Below are positions 10,748 to 19,588 of a stretch of DNA of 35,438 nt, in pieces; position 1 is the stretch's first letter; each line of letters begins with the position of its first letter. The notes beneath the pieces were generated by a model. It had not been told where the DNA came from, made no database searches, and saw only the letters and a list, made by a program, of their open reading frames with translations. The stretch is taken from the NCBI GenBank assembly GCA_022360855.1, contig JAKSBY010000123.1:1-35438 (forward strand), in the 5' to 3' direction. Source of the DNA: Sphingomonadales bacterium (GTDB lineage: Bacteria > Pseudomonadota > Alphaproteobacteria > Sphingomonadales > JAKSBY01). The position numbers were made by a program, and so were the translations under genes.

Positions 10748-12607
10748 GTGCGCTCCGAAACCGAACGATTTTCTACCTTTACACGACGCGGGGCCCTGCT
10801 GGCCGGAGCGCAGGGTCTTCTGAGCATCGCCCTGGCCGGGCGCATGTATTATCTCGGCGTCGTCCAGTCCGACCAATACAAGACCCTGGCTGACGAGAAC
10901 CGGTTCAGTCTCAGGCTTCTCGCGCCGGAGCGCGGCGAAATCCTCGACCGCGCCGGGCGCAGGCTCGCGACCAACCGGCATGACTACCGCGTCTTTCTGA
11001 TCCCCGAACAGTCGGCCGATATGGTCGATACCCTGAACCGGCTCGGCCGGATTATTGAAATCTCCGAGGGCACCCGCAACCGCATCTTCAAGCAGATCAA
11101 GCGGCAGAGGGGCTATCTGCCGGTAACGGTGGCCAGCAATCTGAGCTGGGACGATTTCGCTCGCATCAATGTGGAAAGCCCGAATTTGCCAGGTATCCAG
11201 CCGGATGTCGGCCCGACGCGGCTCTATCCGCACGGCGCGCATCTGGCGCCGGTCACCGGCTATGTCGGCGCGGTCAGCGAGGAGGAGCGGCAGAGGGACA
11301 ACCCGCTGCATTCTCTGCCGGGGTTCAAGATCGGCAAGTCCGAGATCGAGAAGTCCGTCGACGATTATCTCCGGGGCACCGCCGGCTCATCGCGGGTCGA
11401 GGTCAACGCCAACGGCCGCGTCGTGCGCGAGGTCGCGCGTCAGGACGGCCTTGCCGGAGAGGACGTGACCCTGACCGTCGATCTGGAGTTGCAGCGCTAC
11501 GCCGCCGAGAGGCTCGGCGAGGAAAGCGCCGGGGTGGTCGTAATGGACATGGATACCGGCGGCGTTTTGGCTTTGGTTTCCACGCCGTCCTACAACCCCA
11601 ACGACTTCAATCTCGGCATCAGCCCCGAGAACTGGCAGGCCCTGGTCAAGGACCCGCGCACGCCGCTCGTCAACAAGGCCATTGCCGGGCAGTACCCGCC
11701 GGGCTCCACGATCAAGATGCTGGTGATCCTGGCGGCGCTGGAAGACGGGCTCGTGGACCCGGACGAAACCGTCTACTGCAACGGCAAGCACCGTTTTGGC
11801 GACCGCACCTTTCATTGCTGGGAAGAGCGCGGCCATGGCCGGGTCGACCTGCTCGATTCCATCGCCAAATCCTGCGACGTTTATTTTTATGAGCTTGCTC
11901 CCAAGGTCGGCATCGACCGCATCGCCGCCATGGCGCGAAGGTTCGGCCTCGGCGGGGGCTTCGGCCTGCCACTCTCCAGCGAAGCCGCGGGCCTGGTGCC
12001 AAGCCGGGACTGGAAGATGGGCGCCATCGGCGAGCGCTGGCACCCCGGCGAGACGCTGGTCACCGCCATCGGCCAGGGTTACATGCTGGCGACGCCCTTG
12101 CAGCTTGCGGTGATGACGGCGCGGCTTGCCAATGGCGGCCGCCGGGTGAAGCCACGGCTGATCAGGTCCATCGGCGGCGTCGAACTTCCGCTCGAGCCGG
12201 CAGAGCCGCTGGGTATCGACGCCGAGCAGTTGGCGCTGGTGGCGCGCGGCATGGAAATGGTTCTGGAGGAGGACGGCACCGCCTACCTCTCGCGACTGCG
12301 CGGCGAGGGCTTTTCCATGGCCGGCAAGACCGGCACCTCGCAGGTGCGCCGCATCAGCAAGGCCGAGCGCGAGGCCGGCGTGGTCAAGAATGAAGACAAA
12401 CCCTGGCAGGAGCGCGATCACGCCCTGTTCGTTGCCTATGGCCCACAGCCGTCACCGCGCTACGCGCTCTCAGTCGTGGTCGAGCATGGCGGCGGTGGCG
12501 CCAAATACGCCGCGCCCATCGCCCGCGACATCATGCGCCGGACGTTGGAAATCGATCCCGCCGGCACGCGCGAAATCGCCGCGACCGATCCGCGCGAGGC
12601 CGGCTAG
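10748..12607 (+). CDS. mrdA: Penicillin-binding protein 2 (elongation transpeptidase)
   Basis: This is a class B PBP that cross-links peptidoglycan during cell elongation, anchored in the inner membrane with its catalytic domain in the periplasm. Of 619 residues, about 15-35 form the membrane anchor. The pedestal domain includes APERGEILDRAGRRLATN. The transpeptidase motifs are STIK (Ser320 nucleophile), SCD (375-377) and KTGT (527-530). The start is the GTG at 10748, preceded by a GAGGTGAAGAGG stretch. It lies between mreD and rodA, its normal place, and works with RodA as a glycosyltransferase-transpeptidase pair. Confidence 0.96.
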   Translation: MRSETERFSTFTRRGALLAGAQGLLSIALAGRMYYLGVVQSDQYKTLADENRFSLRLLAPERGEILDRAGRRLATNRHDYRVFLIPEQSADMVDTLNRLGRIIEISEGTRNRIFKQIKRQRGYLPVTVASNLSWDDFARINVESPNLPGIQPDVGPTRLYPHGAHLAPVTGYVGAVSEEERQRDNPLHSLPGFKIGKSEIEKSVDDYLRGTAGSSRVEVNANGRVVREVARQDGLAGEDVTLTVDLELQRYAAERLGEESAGVVVMDMDTGGVLALVSTPSYNPNDFNLGISPENWQALVKDPRTPLVNKAIAGQYPPGSTIKMLVILAALEDGLVDPDETVYCNGKHRFGDRTFHCWEERGHGRVDLLDSIAKSCDVYFYELAPKVGIDRIAAMARRFGLGGGFGLPLSSEAAGLVPSRDWKMGAIGERWHPGETLVTAIGQGYMLATPLQLAVMTARLANGGRRVKPRLIRSIGGVELPLEPAEPLGIDAEQLALVARGMEMVLEEDGTAYLSRLRGEGFSMAGKTGTSQVRRISKAEREAGVVKNEDKPWQERDHALFVAYGPQPSPRYALSVVVEHGGGGAKYAAPIARDIMRRTLEIDPAGTREIAATDPREAG

Positions 12608-12609
12608 CC

Positions 12610-13761
12610 ATGGGCTCCCGTCTCATGTTCGGGCCACGCAAGGCCGACCGCAGCGTCCTGCAAAAGCTGAGCGAGCTCAATTGGGCGATGGTGCTGACGC
12701 TCTCGGTCATCGCCGGCATCGGCATTGCCATGCAGTATTCGGTGGCGTTCGGCAGTTTCGACCCGTTTGCGCTGCGTCAGCTCATCCGCTTCACCGCCAT
12801 GCTGCTGCTGCTGCTGGTAATCGCGCTCGTGGACATCCGCATCTGGATGACCCTGGCTTATCCGGCCTATCTGGCGGGGCTCGTGCTTCTGGTGGCGGTG
12901 GAATTTTTCGGCTTTTCCGGCAAGGGCGGTCAGCGCTGGCTCGATCTCGGTGTGATGACTCTGCAGCCCTCGGAGCTCATGAAAATCGGCGTGATCATGG
13001 CGCTGGCCCGCTATTTTCACGGGCTCACGGCGCATCAGGCGCGGCAACTCAAGAGCCTGGTCCTGCCGGCCCTTATACTGGCAATCCCGGCGATCCTGGT
13101 TATCCGTCAGCCGGATCTGGGCACTGCCATGATGCTGCTCCTCGGCGGTATCGCGGTGATCTTCCTGGCGGGCGCGCGGCCGTGGCTGTTTGTCACCGGC
13201 GCCATCGCCGGTATCGCCGCCATCCCGGTGATCTGGAACCTGCTGCGTCCCTATCAGAAGGAGCGGGTTCTGACCTTCCTTAACCCCGAGCGCGATCCCT
13301 TGGGCGCCGGCTATCAGATCCTGCAGTCGAAGATCGCACTCGGCTCCGGCGGGCTCTTTGGCAAAGGGTTCATGGAAGGCACCCAGAGCCACCTCAATTT
13401 CGTGCCCGAGATGAAGACCGACTTCATTTTCACGGTCCTGGCCGAGGAATTCGGCGTGGTCGGCGGTGTCGGTCTGCTCTGCCTCTACCTCGTACTGCTC
13501 GGCTATGCGGCGCTGATCGCCGTCTCCAGCCGCAACCAGTTCGGCCGCCTCCTGGCGCTCGGGCTCGCCTTTGCCCTGTTCCTTTACGTCTTCATCAATA
13601 TGGCGATGGTCATGGGGCTGGTGCCGGTGGTCGGCGTGCCGCTGCCGCTGGTCTCTTACGGCGGCTCGGCCATGCTGACCATGATGATCGCCTACGGTCT
13701 GATCCTTTCCGTGGCGCTCAACCGGCGGCTGTCGATCCCGCGCAAGCACCCGTTCGGATAG
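12610..13761 (+). CDS. mrdB: Peptidoglycan glycosyltransferase RodA
   Basis: This SEDS-family enzyme polymerises lipid II into glycan strands at the inner membrane, coupled to PBP2. The 383 residues carry about ten hydrophobic segments. Family motifs are GKGGQRWLDLGVMTLQPSE (about 100-118), a periplasmic loop with GSGGLFGKGFMEGTQSHLNF, EDFIF-like DFIFTVLAEEFG, and the C-terminal PLPLVSYGGSAML. The start is the ATG two bases after the mrdA stop. It is the last gene of the mre-mrd operon. The next 130 bases contain a small GC hairpin (CCGCCTGGCGG, near 13770) but no obvious T-run terminator. Confidence 0.96.
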   Translation: MGSRLMFGPRKADRSVLQKLSELNWAMVLTLSVIAGIGIAMQYSVAFGSFDPFALRQLIRFTAMLLLLLVIALVDIRIWMTLAYPAYLAGLVLLVAVEFFGFSGKGGQRWLDLGVMTLQPSELMKIGVIMALARYFHGLTAHQARQLKSLVLPALILAIPAILVIRQPDLGTAMMLLLGGIAVIFLAGARPWLFVTGAIAGIAAIPVIWNLLRPYQKERVLTFLNPERDPLGAGYQILQSKIALGSGGLFGKGFMEGTQSHLNFVPEMKTDFIFTVLAEEFGVVGGVGLLCLYLVLLGYAALIAVSSRNQFGRLLALGLAFALFLYVFINMAMVMGLVPVVGVPLPLVSYGGSAMLTMMIAYGLILSVALNRRLSIPRKHPFG

Positions 13762-13891
13762 GTCGGCTGCCCGCCTGGCGGCCCTTCAACGCCGTGGCTT
13801 AAGGTTATGGACAGTTTCCACGGCCGATGGTACAGGGCGATCTGGGGTTCGCTGCAATTGGATTGTAACCGATTGAGCGGAGCCCCGAATT

Positions 13892-16147
13892 ATGTCCGAC
13901 ATAGACGCGAAGAGCGACGTCGACCTGACAAATTGTGACACCGAGCCCATTCACATTTCGGGCGCCGTCCAGCCACACGCTTACTTCTGTGCATTTCTTC
14001 CGGATACGCACCGCATTTGCGCGGTCAGCGAAAATCTCGCCGGCGTGGTTGGCGCGTCCCCCGGAGACCTCATCGGGCGTCCGGCCACGGCAATCATGGT
14101 CCCGGCTGCTGCCGAAAGCGTGGCGGCGGCATTGGGACGGCAGGGCGATGCCACGTCATTCGAAGCCAAGCTCGGAGACGGCGAGGACTACTGGGCCCAT
14201 TCCTATTGGACCGACGATGTCCTTGCGATTGACCTCGAGCCGCTTGGTTCCGGAGCAGCGACCGATACCGCGGTGCGCAGGGTCACCGCGGAGATATCCA
14301 GACTGCGGCTGAGCGACGACATCGAGGAGCTCATCGGCGCCTTTGCCGATGCGGCGCAAAGCGTCCTCGGTTTCGATCGCACCATGGTCTACCGGTTCGA
14401 CGGCGCGTTCAACGGCACTGTCGTCGCGGAACGTTCGTCGGATCATGCGCCAGGCTCGTTTTTGGGATTGACCTTCCCCCATTCCGACATACCGGCGCCG
14501 GCCCGCGCGCTCTTCATCCGAAACCGCGTGCGGTCCATCCGCCGCGCCGACTACGAGGTGGCGGAGATCGTCCCGGCACTCAACCCCTTGACCGGCGCGG
14601 CCTTTGATCTCTCGGATTCGACGATCCGAAGCGTCTCGCCGATCCATATCGAGTATCTCCGGAATATCGACGTCAAGGCCAGCTTCTCGATCTCCCTGAT
14701 CGTCGACAACCAGTTGTGGGGCCTTATCGCGTGCCACCATTTCCAATCGGAGCGATACGTACCGCCGGCGGTCCGGGCGTCGTGCATCCTGATGTGCGAG
14801 GCGTTTTCGGTGCGGCTTTCGGAGATAAATGCCAAGCGGCGCGCGGCGCGTCTGACCGGCAAGCTGCGCCGGATCAACGAGCTCCAGGACAGGGACATCG
14901 CCGATAAGACCCTCGATCAAACCGCTTTCCTCGCGGCAGCCGGGACGGAAGTCCTGAGCATCCTGGACGCCGACGGCGTCGCCATCCAAATGGCGGACTT
15001 CAGCACGAATCTCGGCCTATTGCCGTCGGACTCGCGCATCGAGCAGGTTCGCTCCGCGGCCAGGGCCGCGCTCAAAACGGAGCCGCGCGCGGTTCTGGCG
15101 ACTGACACTATTCAATCGCTCGATCTGGACCCTGCGGAGGACTGCGCCGGCATTCTGTTTTTCGCGCTTCCCGGAGGGCAGGGCGACATTCTCGCCGTGC
15201 GCAGGGAAGAGCCGCAGCCGATCAGCTGGGCCGGCGACCCGGACAAGAAGGTATTCGCCGATCCCGAAACCAAGCGGCTGCACCCGCGCCGGTCGTTTGA
15301 GCTGTTCCGGGAGCTGCGCCGCGGCCGCTCGGCGCCGTGGCCGGCGGAAACCGCCGATATCGTGCCCGATCTCGCCAACATGATCTACAAGATCCTCGTG
15401 CGCAAGGCGTTCGAGAAAAAGCTCGAGAATCTGGTGGAAGCCCTGACCGAATCGAATACCGAGCTTGAGCGTTTCGCCCACGTCGCGTCGCACGACCTGC
15501 GCGAGCCACTGCGCATGATTGCGGGCTTCAATAAGCTGATCGCCGATCGCTGCGGCGAAAGCCTGAACGATGACGGACAGGAATATGTGCGGCTCACCGT
15601 GGACGCCGCGACCCGCATGCAGCAGCTCATCGACGACCTGCTCGCCTATGCGCGGCTCGGCCAGGAGGGCGAACGGGTCGGGGTGGTCGACGTCGACAAG
15701 ATCATGAGCGATGTTCTGGAAAACATCGGCGAAGCCATCGCAGACAGCCGCGCCGAAGTCACCTATGGCGCGCTCCCGCGCGTTGTCGGAAATGACATCC
15801 GGCTGACGCGGCTCCTCCAGAATCTGGTCGGCAACGGGATCAAGTATCAGCCGCCGGACCGCGACCCGAAGGTCCATGTCAGCGCCGAGCGCGACGGTGC
15901 CGACTGGGTGTTTTCCGTGAGAGATAACGGAATGGGCATTGCCGAGGAGTACCAGGCGCAGATATTCGAGCCGTTCAAGCGCCTGCATGGCAAGCAGGAA
16001 TTCAGCGGCACCGGGATCGGCCTGGCGATCTGCCGGAAAATCGTCGACGGGTATGGCGGCCGCCTCTGGGTCGCGTCCTCCGTGCCGGGGGAGGGCAGCG
16101 TGTTCAAGTTCACGATCCCGGTGCGGGACGAGGCCGACCTGGCGTAA
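13892..16147 (+). CDS. bphP: Bacteriophytochrome histidine kinase
   Basis: This is a red/far-red light sensor kinase using biliverdin. Domain order over 751 residues: PAS_2 (about 15-120) with the biliverdin-attaching Cys15 (NCDTEPIHISGAVQPHA), GAF (about 140-310) with the DIP motif in FPHSDIPAPAR (199-201), His252 in IHIEYLRN and CHHF at 281-284, then PHY (about 325-500) with the tongue motif PRRSF (465-469). The output is a HisKA domain with phospho-accepting His534 (SHDLREPL) and an HATPase with N-box NLVGNG, DNGMGI and GTGIGLAICRKIV. All key residues for a light-responsive kinase are present. There is no attached receiver and no response-regulator gene nearby. Its 3' end overlaps the convergent heme oxygenase gene by 38 bases; that enzyme supplies the chromophore. 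Confidence 0.96.
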   Translation: MSDIDAKSDVDLTNCDTEPIHISGAVQPHAYFCAFLPDTHRICAVSENLAGVVGASPGDLIGRPATAIMVPAAAESVAAALGRQGDATSFEAKLGDGEDYWAHSYWTDDVLAIDLEPLGSGAATDTAVRRVTAEISRLRLSDDIEELIGAFADAAQSVLGFDRTMVYRFDGAFNGTVVAERSSDHAPGSFLGLTFPHSDIPAPARALFIRNRVRSIRRADYEVAEIVPALNPLTGAAFDLSDSTIRSVSPIHIEYLRNIDVKASFSISLIVDNQLWGLIACHHFQSERYVPPAVRASCILMCEAFSVRLSEINAKRRAARLTGKLRRINELQDRDIADKTLDQTAFLAAAGTEVLSILDADGVAIQMADFSTNLGLLPSDSRIEQVRSAARAALKTEPRAVLATDTIQSLDLDPAEDCAGILFFALPGGQGDILAVRREEPQPISWAGDPDKKVFADPETKRLHPRRSFELFRELRRGRSAPWPAETADIVPDLANMIYKILVRKAFEKKLENLVEALTESNTELERFAHVASHDLREPLRMIAGFNKLIADRCGESLNDDGQEYVRLTVDAATRMQQLIDDLLAYARLGQEGERVGVVDVDKIMSDVLENIGEAIADSRAEVTYGALPRVVGNDIRLTRLLQNLVGNGIKYQPPDRDPKVHVSAERDGADWVFSVRDNGMGIAEEYQAQIFEPFKRLHGKQEFSGTGIGLAICRKIVDGYGGRLWVASSVPGEGSVFKFTIPVRDEADLA

Positions 16148-16811
16148 GCGGCTCGTGGCCGGAAACCGCATGCGCGACCGCTAAGGAAAGCTCGATATTG
16201 AGCCGAAAGGCGAAGGCCGCCTCGTTTAGGAGTGCGGCGTGTGCGCCGACTTCGCGTCCGGCGCGGTCGAAGGCCCGGCGGTAGCGGATCTTGAAGGCCT
16301 CCCGGTCCGCAATGTCGGGGAAGTCGTAGAAGGCAAGCTCGTCCGCGGTCAGGCCCGGGGAGCGCGCCAGCACGCGGCTGAGGACCTGCCCGCCGTTGAG
16401 GTCTCCGAGATAGCGCACATAGGCATGGGCGATCAGGCCGACGCCATCGTCTGCGGCAAGCCGGGCGATACGGGCCGCATAACGTTCGCCCTCGGGCAGG
16501 TGTGCAAGCGAGCGCCGCCAGTCCCGGCCGGCCAGCGCCGCGAGATCCGATTCCAGCGCCGGCGTCCGGTAGACCGTCGGCTCCGCAATGCACCGCACGC
16601 CGGACGCGGCGCGATGCCGCTCGAGCCCGGCCTCCAGGGCGCGATAGGCGGGCAGCAGATTGGCGATCAGGAGCGCATGGCCGGCGCGCTCGGCCTCGCC
16701 CCGCAAGACCCGCCGGACATAGCCGGTGCGTTCGGCCTCGGCATGCAGCGCGTGCGTGTGCGCTCGCAACGCGTCGGCCAGTCCGGTCGCTGGCTCGCTG
16801 GCCATCTCCAT
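16110..16811 (-). CDS. bphO: Biliverdin-producing heme oxygenase
   Basis: It cleaves heme to biliverdin, CO and iron in the cytoplasm and provides the phytochrome chromophore. The 233 residues match the bacterial heme oxygenase fold. The likely proximal heme ligand is His23 in AHTHALHAEAERTGYV, and the distal helix shows YVRYLGDLNGGQVLSRVL, with the flexible GG next to heme. The gene converges on the phytochrome gene and overlaps it by 38 bases, so the last residues of each (here PGRPRPAPGS) are encoded on opposite strands of the same DNA. Such bphP-bphO pairs are common. An alternative role in iron acquisition is less likely because no heme-uptake genes are nearby. Confidence 0.93.
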   Translation of the reverse strand: MEMASEPATGLADALRAHTHALHAEAERTGYVRRVLRGEAERAGHALLIANLLPAYRALEAGLERHRAASGVRCIAEPTVYRTPALESDLAALAGRDWRRSLAHLPEGERYAARIARLAADDGVGLIAHAYVRYLGDLNGGQVLSRVLARSPGLTADELAFYDFPDIADREAFKIRYRRAFDRAGREVGAHAALLNEAAFAFRLNIELSLAVAHAVSGHEPLTPGRPRPAPGS

Positions 16812-16880
16812 ACACCCAGACTAGCAAAAAACGACCGCCCTCTTCCACCGGCGCGCCGAACACATTACAATTGAATACAA

Positions 16881-16907
16881 TTGACCCGCCATGCGTTGCG
16901 GTATAGA
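16881..16907 (+). promoter_or_regulatory. Possible promoter for tRNA-Lys
   Basis: TTGACC at 16881-16886 and TATAGA at 16902-16907 resemble -35 and -10 elements, separated by 15 bases, which is slightly short. They lie about 125 bases upstream of the tRNA and divergent from the heme oxygenase gene. Confidence 0.3.
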
Positions 16908-16937
16908 AGACCGCGCCGCGCAGGCGGCAATGACTGC

Positions 16938-17006
16938 AGGAGATTTAGGCAAGGGCCGACCAGGAAGCGACCCGGCACAAGCCCAGCGAGACGGGACAAA
17001 TCTCCT
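16938..17006 (+). repeat. Inverted repeat in the tRNA-Lys leader
   Basis: AGGAGATTT at 16938-16946 is the exact reverse complement of AAATCTCCT at 16998-17006. The 51 bases between are GC-rich and can form a smaller CCCG/CGGG stem. The structure ends 25 bases before the tRNA. It could be a processed 5' leader or an independent small RNA. Confidence 0.35.
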
Positions 17007-17031
17007 AAGCCATTGAAAACCTTTTAAGGAT

Positions 17032-17107
<76 letters not shown>

Positions 17108-17340
17108 CCCAAGCCCTTGCAGACGCTGCGCTTTTTCTGATCGGGCGGGATCTAGGCATCCGGGCAAGCACCGAATAAGCACAGCATAATGACTTCGGTT
17201 GGCAAAGTACTGTGCGTCCCTGTTTTTCTGTGCCATTCATACTGTATCGAAACTTCCAGCTGAGATTTAGAGCATATTGTCCGAGATGCAAAGTACCGGC
17301 TCTCGGATCTGCTGTAATGGATATCGCCTGGCGAGAGGAA
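17108..17340. other. Gene-free stretch inside the left end of the island
   Basis: I see no convincing gene, terminator or repeat here. It is less GC-rich than the chromosome to its left. A reading frame crossing it on the minus strand ends in antisense tRNA sequence and is not credible. Confidence 0.5.
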
Positions 17341-17586
17341 TCAGCGCTTGAGCGCCCAAGTTCCACGAGGTGTAGCGGATGTCGGTGCCAATCTTCCCTG
17401 TTTTCTAAGCTCGAAAGCGGCCCAACGCATATCGTACTGCCAAGTGTAGAGGAATTTGTCCGACGACCTTATTTCGTGCTCGTACTCCTCCCAGATTTTC
17501 TTTGCTAGGTATAGTATTGTGGCTTCACCGCCCGCATCCTCAAGCGCTTTGTACAGCCACACCATCATGTCCAATCGGCTCGCCAA
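17341..17586 (-). CDS. Small Mrr-N-like winged-helix protein
   Basis: This is an 81-residue protein. The pattern GGEATILYLAKKIWEEY followed by WQYDMRWAAFELRKQGRLAP and the closing RGTWALK resembles the N-terminal winged-helix domain of Mrr-type restriction proteins, here without any nuclease domain. The start is a TTG at 17586, chosen because a perfect AGGAGG lies five bases upstream; an ATG six codons later is possible. It is divergent from the methyltransferase gene across 195 bases, the usual arrangement of a controller protein in a restriction-modification locus. It could bind DNA as a regulator or as a specificity component. The fold assignment rests on pattern only. Confidence 0.6.
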   Translation of the reverse strand: MASRLDMMVWLYKALEDAGGEATILYLAKKIWEEYEHEIRSSDKFLYTWQYDMRWAAFELRKQGRLAPTSATPRGTWALKR

Positions 17587-17781
17587 TCAAACCTCCTGTC
17601 AAAGGCCAACAACTTCGTCCAGAATAGCATCGTTGCGTCGAAGAGGATTCACTTCGTCTCTCAAATGGCCAGCGCGGCTTGAGGGGTGCCAATCTCCTCT
17701 TGGTTGAATCGGCTATGTACGAATGGACTGCCACAATATATGGTGTCGTGAGTTGGGATGAACACAAAATAAAGAGAAAAT

Positions 17782-18903
17782 ATGGCAGTCTGGGGAAAAC
17801 ATTACGAAATTGAGATACCTAAACAGCCTCGTCCTAGGCGCCGCACCTCGAAACCGCTGTACGCTACCGAACTAGGCGCAATGTACTGCGGTAAGTCTGA
17901 GAAGGTGTTGAAGAGCAGACGGCTTAAGGAGCTTCACGGCCAGGCGCAGCTGATTTTCACCTCGCCCCCGTTCCCGCTGAACACCAAGAAGCGGTACGGC
18001 AACCTTCAGGGTGACGAATACGTGCGATGGTTCGCGCGATTTGCTCCTCTTCTTCGCGAATTTCTTGTCAACGACGGTTCCATCGTCATTGAGATCGGGA
18101 ACGCATGGGAGCCTGGTCGCCCCGTTATGTCTACGACGGTTCTCAGGGCCCTTCTGGCATTCCTCGAGAGGGGTGGCTTGCACCTTTGCCAGGAATTCGT
18201 CTGGTATAACTCGGCACGGCTGCCTTCTCCGGTTGAGTGGGTCAATAAAGAACGCATTCGAGTAAAAGATGCATTCACACGCATCTGGTGGATGTCCCCT
18301 ACAGAGCGTCCAAAGGCCGACAATCGAAAGGTGTTGAAGGAATACAGTCCCAGCATGAAACGGCTAATCGAGACGGGAAAATACAATGCTGGTGCCCGGC
18401 CATCTGAGCATCATATTGGGGCGGAGAGCTTTAAGACAAACAACAATGGGGCCATTCCACCCAACGTTGTTGGTGCGGACGAAATGCATTCATTGAACGA
18501 CCTGATCACTCCGAGTTCTGTCCTAAAGGCTGCCAACACTGGCTCGCGCGACACCTATCGAGACTTCTGCAACGAACGCGGTGCCTCTATCCACCCTGCC
18601 CGTATGCCGCGAGCTCTTGTGGAGTTTTTCCTAAAGTTCCTGACAGAAGAGGGCGACCTCGTACTCGATCCATTCGGAGGTAGCAATACCACGGGCGCGA
18701 CTGCGGAGCAGATGGGTCGCCGTTGGGTTTCAGTAGAGGCGGAATGGGAATATGCCGTCCACTCTATCGGCCGTTTCGATCCTGAGGCGCTTGTTGGCTG
18801 TGATCGTGAATTATCGATCTTTGAGCTGGTTGAGACTAGGGACAAGGATAGAACGTTGTTTGATGAAGACTGGTCCGACGCGTCTATTTCAACCGCTTCG
18901 TAA
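17782..18903 (+). CDS. DNA methyltransferase, beta class (N4-cytosine or N6-adenine)
   Basis: This is a site-specific DNA amino-methyltransferase of 373 residues. The catalytic motif TSPPF is at 60-64, and the AdoMet-binding motif DPFGGSNTTG is at 296-305. Catalytic motif first and AdoMet motif last defines the beta class. A T/S-PP-Y/F catalytic motif is more common in N4-cytosine than in N6-adenine enzymes. The long middle part is the target-recognition region. The start is the ATG at 17782 with a weak AGAG upstream. It is divergent from the small Mrr-N-like gene and overlaps the 3' end of the convergent ATPase operon by 20 bases. It probably protects the carrier from a restriction activity encoded by its neighbours. 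Confidence 0.88.
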   Translation: MAVWGKHYEIEIPKQPRPRRRTSKPLYATELGAMYCGKSEKVLKSRRLKELHGQAQLIFTSPPFPLNTKKRYGNLQGDEYVRWFARFAPLLREFLVNDGSIVIEIGNAWEPGRPVMSTTVLRALLAFLERGGLHLCQEFVWYNSARLPSPVEWVNKERIRVKDAFTRIWWMSPTERPKADNRKVLKEYSPSMKRLIETGKYNAGARPSEHHIGAESFKTNNNGAIPPNVVGADEMHSLNDLITPSSVLKAANTGSRDTYRDFCNERGASIHPARMPRALVEFFLKFLTEEGDLVLDPFGGSNTTGATAEQMGRRWVSVEAEWEYAVHSIGRFDPEALVGCDRELSIFELVETRDKDRTLFDEDWSDASISTAS

Positions 18904-19588
18904 TTGCTTCAATTTGGTCCGCAAATCGATCTTTGATCGTTGCGTAGAAGTCTTGGAGTTGATTTAGGTTTTCTCTCGATATCGCTTCTCCTGACCCGGA
19001 AACACCGCGGCGGATCACACTAGTTTCATTTTCGTCCATCCAAGCAATTGCGTTCTCAATGGCCTTTTCGGTGGCGATCATTCTATCGCGTAGGTGTTGC
19101 GGGTCCGATGAGGTCAACTGAAGGAATGACGCGGCGCCCAGCCACATTCGCGGCTCGTCCTTATATTTGCTGTGTTTCCTAAATACGCTGCTTCTGTACA
19201 AAGGTGCCACCGCATCGTAGACTGCCTGAGGTGACCGGCGAGATTCACCTCCGGTTTTCCCTTTCTGGCTAAGTCTCTCCGCTTCGGTGCGGCCGAGATT
19301 CGTCAGGCTGTAGGTATTTTGCCGTACCTTCTCAAGCCAACCACGTCGGATCGGGTTTTCCTTCTTTGTGGTCCCCATTATCTCCATCATGACCCGTTTG
19401 TGGTCCGGATACTGCGCCTCATATCCGCGGCACCCGAATCGATTCGGGTTGCGCTTCCAGGTCGCCACCGTCAAATCCCACTCCGAAAACTCGGCTTTGC
19501 CTTCAGCATCCAAATCGACAGCACCGAATAGGATTTCCTGGGCCGCCGTAAGGGCCTTTGAGCTCTCATATCCCATTTCCACCCCCAT
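18884..19588 (-). CDS. Unknown protein with winged-helix-like N-terminal half, last gene of the ATPase operon
   Basis: Up to 234 residues; translation may instead start at the ATG at 19576, which has GGGGGTGG just upstream. The N-terminal 100 residues (FSEWDLTVATWKRNPNRFG, KRVMMEIMG, then WLEKVRQNTYSLTNLGRTEA) look like a winged-helix domain with a YSLT-type wing. The rest is helical and charged, with no nuclease motif that I can recognise. The gene overlaps the end of the GHKL ATPase gene by up to 23 bases, so the two are co-translated. It also overlaps the methyltransferase gene by 20 bases at their 3' ends. It is likely a DNA-contacting partner of the ATPase; that is inference. Confidence 0.7.
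   Translation of the reverse strand: MGVEMGYESSKALTAAQEILFGAVDLDAEGKAEFSEWDLTVATWKRNPNRFGCRGYEAQYPDHKRVMMEIMGTTKKENPIRRGWLEKVRQNTYSLTNLGRTEAERLSQKGKTGGESRRSPQAVYDAVAPLYRSSVFRKHSKYKDEPRMWLGAASFLQLTSSDPQHLRDRMIATEKAIENAIAWMDENETSVIRRGVSGSGEAISRENLNQLQDFYATIKDRFADQIEAITKRLK

Noticed and set aside
15017-16171. 384-codon open frame on the minus strand
   Set aside because: It is antisense to the kinase part of the bacteriophytochrome gene, with no recognisable domain.
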